A DNA stretch of 64,000 bases, taken from NCBI RefSeq assembly GCF_003967175.1, contig NZ_AP018553.1:868001-932000 (forward strand), written 5' to 3'. This document shows positions 49,211-57,370 of this stretch, piece by piece. The notes below the pieces were generated by a model. The model did not search any database and had not been told where the DNA came from. It was given only the letters and a program-made list of their open reading frames with translations. Every line of letters begins with the position of its first letter. The stretch's first letter is position 1. The position numbers and the translations under genes were made by a program. Source of the DNA: Sulfodiicoccus acidiphilus (GTDB lineage: Archaea; Thermoproteota; Thermoprotei_A; Sulfolobales; Sulfolobaceae).

Positions 49211-50414
49211 GGTACTTCAATTCGTCTTCAGTTAAGCCAAAGTAGTCTGCAACCTCCTTAGAGGGTTTCAGCCTTAGTGTGGAGAGGACGTCGTTCTTTA
49301 CCTTCGACATAGAGCAATGAGTCTTAGAGGCGATCTTAGAGAGAAGAGAGTCTCTCACTTCCCTGCTCGACTTAGTTCTTGCCATTGAGGAAATGTATTG
49401 AGGAAACTGGTATTTTCTCCACTTTGCCTTCCACCCAGGCTTAGACTTACCTGCCTCGGCGAAGGCTAAACCAATCCCCATGATGTCGAAAACGTAGCTC
49501 AGGAGGTCCCAGGAAACATACCTAGCCCTAGAGGAGAAGAGGGAGGCCCTAGATAGAGCAGCGTAGGCCCTGCTTAGGTCTTTGAAGTCCTCGAATTGAA
49601 GTGGTAGGTTTTCGTCGAACCATCTTAATAACATCTCATAGTCCACACGAGAACTTGACACGGCGTTTCTGGCCTGCCAAGCGTAACGGGCCCAGAAGAC
49701 ACTTCTCAGCGTCTCGAATGGATCGAGCTCTCGTTCCTTTCTAATGGTGGCCTCTACAGACTGCCTAGTTACCGATCCTCTTCCTTCCGCTACCGCCTGG
49801 AGGGCATTGATCGCGTATCTGAGGTCTCCTTCGCTCTCCTCAATTATCTCATTAAGGGCGTCTTCATCGCACCTGACCTTCTCCATCTCACAGATCCTCT
49901 TGAGCACCCTCCTAGAGCTCACCTTGCCCAACTTCTTGAGCTCTATGAGTTGGCATCTAGCTCTGAGCTCCCTCATGGACGGGTCCCAAGGATCGTTGGC
50001 AGTGAGAAGCACGGGATTGTCAGTAGAGTCAACCAATTGAAGTAATGCCTGAAAGCCTCCCCTGTCCTCCTTTGAATCCATCCCGTCAACCTCATCTAGG
50101 AGAAGTAGCTTGCCCTTCTTTCCGAAGAGAGTTGAGGAGGTGGAAGCAACCTTCGCAGTCCTCTCGATCTCCTGAAGTCTTCTGGAATCGCTTGCGTTGA
50201 GTTCGAACAGTTCGAGATCGAAGTCCCTAGCTAACGCCTCTGCCAAGGTGGTCTTACCTACACCTGGTGGACCGTAGAGAAGTACGGACTTCTTGCCAGG
50301 TTTACCATGGAGCCAGCTAGTTATCCATTCCTTAAGTTGAGACTTAGCTTCTTCTTGGTTCTCGACCTCGGAGAGACTTTTGGGTCTATACTTGACGAAC
50401 CAAGGTAACCTCAA
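49188..50414 (-). CDS. rfcL: Replication factor C large subunit
   Basis: 408 residues. Starts LPWFVKYRPKSLSEVENQEE; Walker [17 protein letters not shown]; Walker B KLLLLDEVDGMDSKEDRG; a lid and a collar domain follow. No PIP-box was identified with confidence at the C-terminus, which ends in a helical FGLTEDELKYLKTLW. One large plus four small subunits load PCNA at primer ends. It overlaps rfcS by 4 nt. Confidence 0.95.
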   Translation of the reverse strand: MRLPWFVKYRPKSLSEVENQEEAKSQLKEWITSWLHGKPGKKSVLLYGPPGVGKTTLAEALARDFDLELFELNASDSRRLQEIERTAKVASTSSTLFGKKGKLLLLDEVDGMDSKEDRGGFQALLQLVDSTDNPVLLTANDPWDPSMRELRARCQLIELKKLGKVSSRRVLKRICEMEKVRCDEDALNEIIEESEGDLRYAINALQAVAEGRGSVTRQSVEATIRKERELDPFETLRSVFWARYAWQARNAVSSSRVDYEMLLRWFDENLPLQFEDFKDLSRAYAALSRASLFSSRARYVSWDLLSYVFDIMGIGLAFAEAGKSKPGWKAKWRKYQFPQYISSMARTKSSREVRDSLLSKIASKTHCSMSKVKNDVLSTLRLKPSKEVADYFGLTEDELKYLKTLWSL

Positions 50415-51391
50415 CCCTCCCCACCCACGTACTTGGCCCCGAAGACGCTGAGCTTGGCCAGAAAAGCGCTGAGTTGAATCTCATCATCCGCCCCCTCGAC
50501 TATTCTGAACTCCGTCTCCCCCACGTAGTCAACTAGGAGGGCCCTCAACTCTTCGGGAATTGAGAGATCCCCAGACAAGACTTCCCTGTGGATCTGCTTA
50601 ACTATGTCTTCACCTGAGAGACCGGAATTTACCATGAGGGACCTAACCTTCTCCCTCGCTTCGATAAACTTCCCAGCTAACGCCAGCTTCAGGGCGTCCC
50701 TAACCTCCTTGGGTTGAGACACACCAACTGCCTTGTAAATCGATTCTACTGTGATCTTACCGTAGGTGGAAGCGGATTGGAGGAGGTTTATGGACTTCCT
50801 CAGGTCTCCCATAGTGACGTTGTATATTTCCTCCAGTCCACCCTCGTCATAACTTACACCCTCTTTTTCAGCAATGAACCTCAGTCTAGCTATGACGTCT
50901 TCCTTCTTCAAGGGATAAAACCTGAAGAGGGCTGTCCTAGACTGGATCGGCTCAATTATCTTGCTAAGATAGTTGCAGGCCAATATGAAACGAGTTGTCT
51001 CGGTGTAAATTTCCATTATCCTTCTGAGCGCTTGTTGGGCGTCCGCCGTCATGTTGTCGGCCTCGTCTAGCAATATAACCTTAAACGGGACTTCACCCAA
51101 CGTTACTGTGCGGGCGAAGTCCTTAACCTTAGTTCTTATGACGTTTATCCCACTTTCATCACTGGCGTTAAGCTCGAGGAAATACCTCTCATAGTCCTCC
51201 CCGTAGAGGTCCCTGACTAAGGCGAGGGCGGCTGTAGTCTTTCCCGTCCCAGGAGAGCCAGCGAAGAGGAGGTGAGGCATATTCCTTTCCTTTACGAACT
51301 GCTTCAGTCTGCTGACATTCTCCTCCTGATCCACGATGTCGTCGAGATGTCTAGGCCTGTACTTTTCACTCCACATTAACTCCTCGCTCAC
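50411..51391 (-). CDS. rfcS: Replication factor C small subunit
   Basis: 326 residues. RFC box WSEKYRPRHLDDIVDQEE; Walker A FAGSPGTGKTTAALAL; Walker B VILLDEADNMTADAQQALRR; SRC motif region IEPIQSRTALFRF with the arginine finger (family SRC reads QSRT here, as Gln-Ser-Arg). Forms the clamp loader with RfcL. Overlaps both the PEBP gene upstream and rfcL downstream by 4 nt (ATGA), so all three are likely co-translated. Confidence 0.95.
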   Translation of the reverse strand: MSEELMWSEKYRPRHLDDIVDQEENVSRLKQFVKERNMPHLLFAGSPGTGKTTAALALVRDLYGEDYERYFLELNASDESGINVIRTKVKDFARTVTLGEVPFKVILLDEADNMTADAQQALRRIMEIYTETTRFILACNYLSKIIEPIQSRTALFRFYPLKKEDVIARLRFIAEKEGVSYDEGGLEEIYNVTMGDLRKSINLLQSASTYGKITVESIYKAVGVSQPKEVRDALKLALAGKFIEAREKVRSLMVNSGLSGEDIVKQIHREVLSGDLSIPEELRALLVDYVGETEFRIVEGADDEIQLSAFLAKLSVFGAKYVGGEG

Positions 51392-51837
51392 TTTCCTCCC
51401 CTCCTATACTTTCCCATGATCTCTCCTACGTCCACAGCGATGGACTCAGCCACTGTGGCCACCTCCCTCACTCCAATGCGCGCTGGTAACATCATTCTTT
51501 CCTTAAGCGCATAGACCTTGACGAAGTATCTGTGTGGAGGACCTCGTGGAGGACATGGCCCTCCATACCCCACTCTTCCAAAGTCGTTTATAGCTTGATC
51601 GCCGTACTGCGTAGAGGTCATTTTAGGTATCGCCTCAGGGAGTTCCGTGGTCGTCACGTTGTAAATCGCCCAATGATAAAAAGTTCCTCCAGGGGCGTCT
51701 GGGTCCTCCATTATGACCGCGTATAATCCTTTTCCCACCTTTTCCCACTGAAGATGGGGAGATATGTCCTCACCGTCGCAAGTGTACCTAACTGGTATGT
51801 CCGATTTGTCATGGAAGGAATTGCTAATTACCTTCAC
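51388..51837 (-). CDS. YbhB/YbcL-type PEBP-family protein
   Basis: 149 residues with IPVRYTCDGEDISPHLQWE, the ligand-site DPDAPGGTFYHWAIYNV, and GYGGPCPPRGPPHRYFVKVY, all hallmarks of the phosphatidylethanolamine-binding fold. Archaeal members have been linked to chymotrypsin inhibition in one species, but the general role is unknown. It is cotranscribed with rfcS and rfcL by overlaps, though no replication function is known for it. Confidence 0.92.
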   Translation of the reverse strand: MKVISNSFHDKSDIPVRYTCDGEDISPHLQWEKVGKGLYAVIMEDPDAPGGTFYHWAIYNVTTTELPEAIPKMTSTQYGDQAINDFGRVGYGGPCPPRGPPHRYFVKVYALKERMMLPARIGVREVATVAESIAVDVGEIMGKYRRGGK

Positions 51838-51868
51838 GTGAGCAATGAGAGTACCTTCGTTTTAAACT

Positions 51869-52099
51869 TTAAGACTGTGGTGTCGGTTCTTTCTTCTGAA
51901 TTGAAAGGGGAACCCACATGAGCCAAGCTGGTATCTGGTTAATTAATTCATAGGCCTCCTCCCACGTTGCTAAGCTTAACTCCCTAGCTAACTCCTCCAA
52001 CGTCATCATCGTCCTTACGTACTTGTTTAGAATGGCCACGACATCCTCATTTATCTCCAGCTCACGGCCGCTGCTGAGCTTTACCTTAAGTGCCTCCAC
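51869..52099 (-). CDS. Small hypothetical protein
   Basis: 76 residues: KVKLSSGRELEINEDVVAIL, then MMTLEELARELSLATWEEAY, resembling a beta-hairpin followed by an HTH-like helical pair, and a Pro/Trp-rich end IPAWLMWVPLSIQ. No family is recognised. It lies between the PEBP gene and a membrane protein, all minus-strand with short gaps, so it is probably in the same run. Coding seems likely from codon use and spacing. Confidence 0.55.
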   Translation of the reverse strand: MEALKVKLSSGRELEINEDVVAILNKYVRTMMTLEELARELSLATWEEAYELINQIPAWLMWVPLSIQKKEPTPQS

Positions 52100-52111
52100 A
52101 ACTTAGCGGAA

Positions 52112-52447
52112 TCAGGGTGAAGTTAAATAGTTAACCGTATTCACACCGTAGAGGGCCCAAATACTCAATACCGAAATTACGAGGACTGCTATAATGAGGG
52201 CATAACCCCACTCAACCTGTCTCCTCTCCAACAAATACACTCCGCCCGTCATGAGCATTAGCATGATAATGAATAGGGCGAGAAATCCTCCGCTTCCTGC
52301 CTTCTCAGCACCAGACACTAAGGGAGAAATGTAATAGGGGAATGCAATGATACCGAGGATCGCGAACGCCACCACTACGACTGTCACGAACACTACCAAC
52401 GCGGAGATCGACTGCACGTAGAGCCTAGGGTACTTCTTACCCGACAT
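52112..52447 (-). CDS. Small membrane protein of unknown function
   Basis: About 111 residues from ATG 52447 (an earlier GTG would overlap carS). Three or four hydrophobic helices: LVVFVTVVVVAFAILGIIAF, GGFLALFIIMLMLMTGGVYL, YALIIAVLVISVLSIWALYG. No catalytic motif. It lies just downstream of carS in the same direction and might share its transcript, but no link to lipid synthesis is visible. Confidence 0.6.
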   Translation of the reverse strand: MSGKKYPRLYVQSISALVVFVTVVVVAFAILGIIAFPYYISPLVSGAEKAGSGGFLALFIIMLMLMTGGVYLLERRQVEWGYALIIAVLVISVLSIWALYGVNTVNYLTSP

Positions 52448-52455
52448 CACACTTA

Positions 52456-52953
52456 CTACCACGGGACCCTTTTAATCTTTAATCGATAGGCCACTGCATT
52501 AGTTCCCAAGTGCAGTACGAAGGCCAAAGCTGCAACGAAGAGAAACTCTGATAGAGATAATGGAACGCCTGTGGCCAGCATGAAAGCGGTGGCGCCTACG
52601 ACGAAGTCCAACTGGTCCAACCCCAATGCCCTTTGTCCCCTCGTCATACCCATTCTTCTTTTAAAGAATGCGCCTACTAAATCTCCTACCATAGCCCCAA
52701 GTGCTCCCATGAACCCTTTCGTGATCCAAGGTTCTCCCAGAAACCTACTTATCCCAATCGAAACGGTCAACCCGAAAGATAGGGACAAGAGTAACCCTTC
52801 AAACGTTTTTCCATCCCCTAGAATCCTCCTTCCATCTCCCAAGCTCCTGCCGAAGTCGAGTGGAGTTCCCTCTCTGATGAACGTGGCTCCTCCGTTGGCT
52901 GCCAACGCGGGCGAGTAAATAACGAAAGCGTAAAGGAGGGTATACAGCTCCAC
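52456..52953 (-). CDS. carS: CDP-archaeol synthase
   Basis: 165 residues, four to five membrane helices. Conserved loops: DFGRSLGDGRRILGDGKTFE (close to the CTP-binding signature) and LDQLDFVVGATAF. CarS activates digeranylgeranylglyceryl phosphate with CTP, the step before head-group attachment to archaeal membrane lipids. The archaeal-only family supports the taxonomic call. Start is the first ATG, just past a short intergenic gap. Confidence 0.92.
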   Translation of the reverse strand: MELYTLLYAFVIYSPALAANGGATFIREGTPLDFGRSLGDGRRILGDGKTFEGLLLSLSFGLTVSIGISRFLGEPWITKGFMGALGAMVGDLVGAFFKRRMGMTRGQRALGLDQLDFVVGATAFMLATGVPLSLSEFLFVAALAFVLHLGTNAVAYRLKIKRVPW

Positions 52954-52983
52954 ACCTCGTTTTAAGTCGAACTGAAGAAAAAG

Positions 52984-53529
52984 CTAACTTCCTCTGGCTG
53001 CTCTCAACGCTATAGCACAGGCTGCCCTAACGTCCCTGTCCTTCACTCTTATGTAGGGGTTATTCTTACTTGTCATCTTTTCGTCGACTCTCTCCGCGTC
53101 GAATGAAGTAGTGAGCATTCGATAGGTAAATTCCCCTAGCTTATTTCCAACTCCAACTCCAATACGATGAACTCTGTGAGGGTAAACATTTATTACGTGC
53201 TGGATGAACTCTTCTATTCTATTAAAGTTAACTTTAGCGGACGTGAGCAACTCGCCGTCCCCGAGAACAGCAACTGTGAGTTCGTCGCTATTTGTATCAA
53301 TTCCTATAAGTAGCTCGTCGTAGAGGCTCTTTCCCTTTAATAAACAGATAGCTCTCTCCACCCCAGGTTCAATGTCTTCTATCCTCCTAACTACGATATC
53401 TCCTTTAGTGTCAGATATGGTAACCTCTGCTACCCCTTCAGTAAGCGATACACCTCTGTCCCTCAGAGCTAAGACGACGAGGTGAAACAGTTTTGGGTCA
53501 TTTATTTTCACGGCTAACCTGTTACCCAA
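52984..53529 (-). CDS. RNase H/RuvC-fold-like archaeal protein of unknown function
   Basis: 181 residues. The middle segment LLIGIDTNSDELTVAVLGDG has the Asp-bearing first strand of the RNase H-like fold. HRIGVGVGNKLGEFTYRML follows, and the end RVKDRDVRAACAIALRAA recalls the Asp-rich C-terminal helix of RuvC-type resolvases. The first 75 residues are an unknown domain. The catalytic set is not proven; this is a fold suggestion only. It diverges from the LysE-type exporter gene. Confidence 0.45.
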   Translation of the reverse strand: MGNRLAVKINDPKLFHLVVLALRDRGVSLTEGVAEVTISDTKGDIVVRRIEDIEPGVERAICLLKGKSLYDELLIGIDTNSDELTVAVLGDGELLTSAKVNFNRIEEFIQHVINVYPHRVHRIGVGVGNKLGEFTYRMLTTSFDAERVDEKMTSKNNPYIRVKDRDVRAACAIALRAARGS

Positions 53530-53589
53530 GCCTCGCGTAGCGTTAACTATTACGGGCTTTAAGTTTTTAGTTGGTTTGATGTAGGTGGA

Positions 53590-54207
53590 TTGAAGCTCGA
53601 GGAATTCAGAAAAGAACTTGAGGGGATGGGATTGGAAGATTTGCTGTTAGGTATAGGTCTAGGAGTAGCTATGGGGCTCTCCTTGGCTGCCCCTCCAGGT
53701 CCAGTCAATGCCTTGATAGCTACAGAGGCGGCCAAGTCTCCGTTACATGGAACTAGCGTCGGAGTTGGCGCTATGACTGCTGACGCGGTTTTCATGACAA
53801 TCACGTTAATAATAGGGAGATTTCTGCCCAGTTTTGTAATACACTCTCTCTTCTTAGCTGGCGGCGGTGTGATGCTTTACTTAGCATACGATGTGTGGAG
53901 AAGCAAGGGACCGAGCGGGAGGGGGAAGAAGGGAAACTTCGTAGTGGGTCTAGGGATGGGTCTCAGTAATCCTTTTCAAATAACTTGGTGGTTAACCGCC
54001 GGCTTGTTCATGATTCGAGAAATTTCGCTCACGACAATACCGGGATTCTTTGCAGGTATTCTCCTTTGGATTTTCTCATTTCCTCTCACTATACACAAAA
54101 TACGAGCAAGATATAAGTACATAAAGTATGCGTCGGCAACGATCTTGTTGTTATTCGGTGCCTACATGCTATACATCGGTGTCGCCTACGCACTCAAAAC
54201 TACTTAA
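53590..54207 (+). CDS. LysE-family exporter
   Basis: 205 residues with six predicted helices: GIGLGVAMGLSLAAPPGPVN contains the family PGP signature, then GVGAMTADAVFMTITLIIG, and a C-terminal LLLFGAYMLYIGVAYAL. Exports amino acids or related small molecules, with the substrate not predictable. The TTG start precedes a charged N-terminal helix of 20 residues that is longer than usual, so the true start might be a little later. Confidence 0.85.
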   Translation: MKLEEFRKELEGMGLEDLLLGIGLGVAMGLSLAAPPGPVNALIATEAAKSPLHGTSVGVGAMTADAVFMTITLIIGRFLPSFVIHSLFLAGGGVMLYLAYDVWRSKGPSGRGKKGNFVVGLGMGLSNPFQITWWLTAGLFMIREISLTTIPGFFAGILLWIFSFPLTIHKIRARYKYIKYASATILLLFGAYMLYIGVAYALKTT

Positions 54208-54498
54208 TTTCATTGTTCTACGCGACTCGGAGGAGAAGTTAAGTCCACCTAAGGTCGACCCTTTGGGAAACAACTTAGGAATCATGCACAACAGAAATGA
54301 CTTAGCCCTCCTAGACAAGTCGTGGAAGTCCTTTCCACTCTTGCCGAGACAATAAAATGTCCTCACTCCGTATCGCAAGTTAGACTTACGCGATCCCGCG
54401 AGAAGTAAGCGTGAGAAGAACAGGACGTGAAGTGAAAACGGCCACCAACTAACATCGACTGGAGCTTAGACTCTGGAAAATTCTTATGAGATCTCCAG
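54208..54498. other. Intergenic region without recognised gene
   Basis: 291 bases between the LysE gene and the zinc-ribbon gene. Short frames on both strands have no promoter or family signal. No tRNA or C/D-box RNA was recognised. Confidence 0.4.
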
Positions 54499-54714
54499 TC
54501 ACATTGCTCTAACGTTTAAACTACCGAAACCCACCCTTACCCTCTGGCGCAATAGTATGTCTGAGATTGACGGTATTTCCAGCTGTTTTCCACATTTAGG
54601 GCACTTATTACTATACATTCCCATTATTTCAGTAGGAGTTCTCACACCATAAAAGTCTTGTCCCACCCTTTCAAACTTAAATAGCTCGGACCCACAACCT
54701 TTACACTGATACAT
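54499..54714 (-). CDS. Small zinc-ribbon protein
   Basis: 71 residues from ATG 54714 (MYQCKGCGSELFKFERVG); the TTG/ATG codons 5-15 bases further out are less likely. Two knuckles, CKGCG and CPKCG, separated by about 34 residues form one zinc ribbon. The tail is basic. Function unknown; such proteins may be transcription- or translation-associated. It is isolated between non-coding stretches. Confidence 0.65.
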   Translation of the reverse strand: MYQCKGCGSELFKFERVGQDFYGVRTPTEIMGMYSNKCPKCGKQLEIPSISDILLRQRVRVGFGSLNVRAM

Positions 54715-54894
54715 TATCATGGAAATCATTCAATTACTTCTAACACATAGATATAACCGCTGTTCCTTCTATACTAAATACTTTCAGCGACCTCTCTCCC
54801 CTTTTAATGCGGGACCAACGATGTGCAACTAAGATGCTTCCTGGAGGTATTAGGAGCTATACTATTTTTAAGCCAAACGCGGAGAGATTTCGCT

Positions 54895-54991
54895 GGGGCC
54901 GTAGTCTAGCTTGGTCCAGGATGCCAGCCTGGGGATGAATCCCCAACCACCAGACCGCTGGTGGTCCCGGGTTCAAATCCCGGCGGCCCCA
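54895..54991 (+). tRNA. tRNA-Pro (GGG) with an intron after position 37
   Basis: Acceptor GGGGCCG/CGGCCCC with discriminator A; T arm CCCGG-GTTCAAATC-CCGG type. Anticodon stem CCAGC/GCTGG with CT-GGG-G reads Pro, and G37 fits the m1G of Pro tRNAs. About 21 extra bases (54935-54955) interrupt the loop, including CCCC that can pair with GGGG to form the bulge-helix-bulge. A TATA-like TTTTTAAG lies near 54864. The last 19 bases overlap the convergent permease gene. No encoded CCA. Confidence 0.88.
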
Positions 54992-55751
54992 TAGGTTCTC
55001 TTATATATCCTCGTTATTATTAGTATCACTAGTGAAATAATTAGAAGGAAAGCCGCCTCTGGTATTGAGGACCTGAAATAATACTCGTATTGAGAATAGA
55101 TGTATACTGAGGCTGGACTTACGAGGTTAAACGGACCCCCTTGAACGTAAAATGCTACTATAGCAATCGAGCCGAACTCGCTCATTGCTCGGGCCATTGC
55201 GGTTAAGGCCGCAGATACGAGGCTAGCCCTTGAGCTAGGGAAGACCACTCGAATAAACGTTGTAAGCTCGTCCGCCCCTAAGGTCCTTGAGAACATCTCT
55301 GGGCCTCGGTTCATTCCCTCAAATAGGTTCTGGGCTGCTCTCACGTAAATTGGAGTGGAAACGATTATGAGGGCGGTGACCAAACCTAAATAGGAGTCGA
55401 AAAGGTTGAGTCCAATAGAGTTCAGGAATTGGCCAGTTGGTGTATATGGGCTATCCAGTATGACTAAAGCTATTCCCACTATGGGGTGGGGGATTGATGC
55501 GGGTACGTCGACTAACCCTTCGAGGAATGGATTTCTTCGTCTAGATAAAAAGTAAGCCACGTGAGTGAAGAACAAGATTTCTATAGCTGCTGTCAAACCT
55601 GATGCCACTATTGTGAGCTCAACCGCTTTCAAGAAGGAAAGACCTAACGCCGAGAGGGAGAAGAAAGGCCCTAGGCCGTAAAAAAGTAGAACAACGAGCG
55701 GTGCTGCTAGTAATAGGAGAGGGATAACAGAAAGGGAGAATAGTCTATCAA
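54973..55751 (-). CDS. Molybdate/tungstate-type ABC transporter permease, interrupted by an apparent frameshift
   Basis: Six-helix binding-protein-dependent permease. The cytoplasmic EAA-type loop is FSRTLGADELTTFIRVVFPS. Clear coding from 54973 to 55632 continues 5' without a usable start. Adding one C (plus-strand GGG at 55734-55736) lets it begin with TTG 55751: MIDYSPLSVIPLLLLAAP, a first helix, giving about 259 residues. That TTG overlaps the binding-protein stop (TTGA). The C-terminal codons and stop lie in the reverse complement of the tRNA-Pro T arm. No ATPase gene adjoins. Confidence 0.82.
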
Positions 55752-56788
55752 AGCTCCGCGAGCGGCCCAGCGTAGGTCACTTCTCCAGAGCTCTCAAGCT
55801 CAGAGATTTGAGGCGGGAGAGTGTTATTAGAAGCGAAAAGTGGGGCAGGAATTGCAGGCGTCAGGCCATATCGCTCCAATTCGTCCACGTGACTGAGAAC
55901 GAAACGCAAGAACGCGTATGAGGCCTGCGGGTTCTGCGGCTTAGTGGGAACGGTTATGTAGAGGTAGACAGGGCTGCCACTTACGTTGACGTCCTTTCCT
56001 TCTAGGTTAACTGGCCAAGAGAACTTTGAGTAGAACGATGAATACTGAGAACTCCCGAAATTCAACCAAGGTGGGAGCTGTAAGTAGGAGAATCCCTGCG
56101 CCATGGCGTAAGACCTATAGGAGAAAACTAACTGCACTTCCCCCTCCTCCAATGGCCCGACGTATTCTCCTGTGCTCGACCTCGTCACGTTCGCTCCAGT
56201 TTCTATCACCCTGTCGAGGAAGTAACTGGAGTTGTGAGCGTAAATCTTTCCCGCTATCTCTAACATAAGGAACGCATATAGTCCCTCTGGGTCCGTACTA
56301 GGATTGGATATACCAAGCTTCACACTGCCAGAGGTGATCGTTTCGAAAAAATCAAACCAGTAAGTAGAATCATTGGTGGACATGGCCTCGTGATAATAGG
56401 ATAGAGCCTCCCTCACGGAAGGATTCTGGAGGGAAGCGTTAGAATAGACTATGGCCATTTGATCCGTGAAGATTCCTATTGCCCACCCTGGATTCCTCTG
56501 TCCCAACACGTCTACGGCCTGAGTAAACGCAACTGGCATAAATACGCTAGCTGGTTCTCCTGCGGCTATATCCGAAGCTAGCTTGAAGCTACCTCCCGGA
56601 ATTACTGTAACCTGGACTCCAGTTGAATTATGAAAGGCTTGCGCCAAGAACTGCGCCTCAGCAGTATATGCCCCAGCCACATACACGGCGAGTGGTCTAG
56701 AGTGAGGAGCAAAAAGGCCATAGGCGGCTGCGGCGACCACAACAGCTACAACTAATCCGACAGCCAGATACTTTAAGGAGCTCATCAC
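55748..56788 (-). CDS. Molybdate/tungstate-type solute-binding protein
   Basis: 346 residues: an N-terminal membrane anchor (LAVGLVVAVVVAAAAYGLFA), then a type-2 binding fold beginning LAVYVAGAYTAEAQFLAQAF, with PGGSFKLASDIAAGEPASVF and DQMAIVYSNASL resembling WtpA/ModA. Many NxS/T sequons suit an extracellular, glycosylated protein. It captures oxyanions such as tungstate or molybdate for the permease; the specificity is inferred. Given moaA, moaC and a molybdopterin enzyme in the window, metal uptake for that cofactor is a sensible role. Confidence 0.8.
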   Translation of the reverse strand: MMSSLKYLAVGLVVAVVVAAAAYGLFAPHSRPLAVYVAGAYTAEAQFLAQAFHNSTGVQVTVIPGGSFKLASDIAAGEPASVFMPVAFTQAVDVLGQRNPGWAIGIFTDQMAIVYSNASLQNPSVREALSYYHEAMSTNDSTYWFDFFETITSGSVKLGISNPSTDPEGLYAFLMLEIAGKIYAHNSSYFLDRVIETGANVTRSSTGEYVGPLEEGEVQLVFSYRSYAMAQGFSYLQLPPWLNFGSSQYSSFYSKFSWPVNLEGKDVNVSGSPVYLYITVPTKPQNPQASYAFLRFVLSHVDELERYGLTPAIPAPLFASNNTLPPQISELESSGEVTYAGPLAEL

Positions 56789-56806
56789 GTCTTCAAATAT
56801 ATTTAG

Positions 56807-57370
56807 CTATATATATTTGTTATGCAGGGAGGCGTTTAACAAACTTCTCCTGAAGGCCGAAAATAGCCTAACGAAGTTCGTAGGGGATGGGGACGGCCTA
56901 GCGTCCTCGAAGTCGATTATGAACGCCCTCTTATCTCCGATGAGGACGTTCCCCCAAGGTCTCGTAATCTCTCTGTGTTCGATCTCTAACTGATCCAGAG
57001 AAAATCCAGCACGTAAAACTTGGATAATGACGTCGATTCCCTCAGTCCTCATCAGCTCTCTTCCCTTGATATACTCCATCAAAATAAAGTGGCACCCGTA
57101 GTTTAACACTCGTGGGGCAACACCAATTGCCCTCTCTTGCATCCTAGCCTCAAACTTCAGGCATCTCTTAGGCGAATCGCTCCTCCTAATCTTGACAACG
57201 TTTAGATCCTCTGTGAGCGCGACTACACCACTCTTCCCCTTTCCTATCACATTCACTCCTCCCAGCTTTACCTTACCGAACGACAGTAGGTGTGCTAATC
57301 CAGCTTCTTGGAGTTCTTTTTCGGCCTCCGAATAAGGGTGAGGAAATATGAAGTCCCTTAGTGGAGCCAC
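56807..57370 (-). CDS. Small protein kinase-like protein (Bud32/RIO-related)
   Basis: 187 residues from GTG 57370 (MAPLRDFIFPHPYSEAEK). Nucleotide loop GKGKSGVVAL with a candidate Lys in LNVVKIRRSD, hinge FILMEYIKGREL, catalytic region EHREITRPWGNVLI and metal-binding FIIDFEDARP. The minimal kinase fold resembles archaeal RIO/Bud32 enzymes and a predicted Ser/Thr kinase group. Substrate is not known. It overlaps the 3' end of cca by 13 nt, suggesting co-translation with tRNA maturation genes. Confidence 0.7.
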   Translation of the reverse strand: MAPLRDFIFPHPYSEAEKELQEAGLAHLLSFGKVKLGGVNVIGKGKSGVVALTEDLNVVKIRRSDSPKRCLKFEARMQERAIGVAPRVLNYGCHFILMEYIKGRELMRTEGIDVIIQVLRAGFSLDQLEIEHREITRPWGNVLIGDKRAFIIDFEDARPSPSPTNFVRLFSAFRRSLLNASLHNKYI

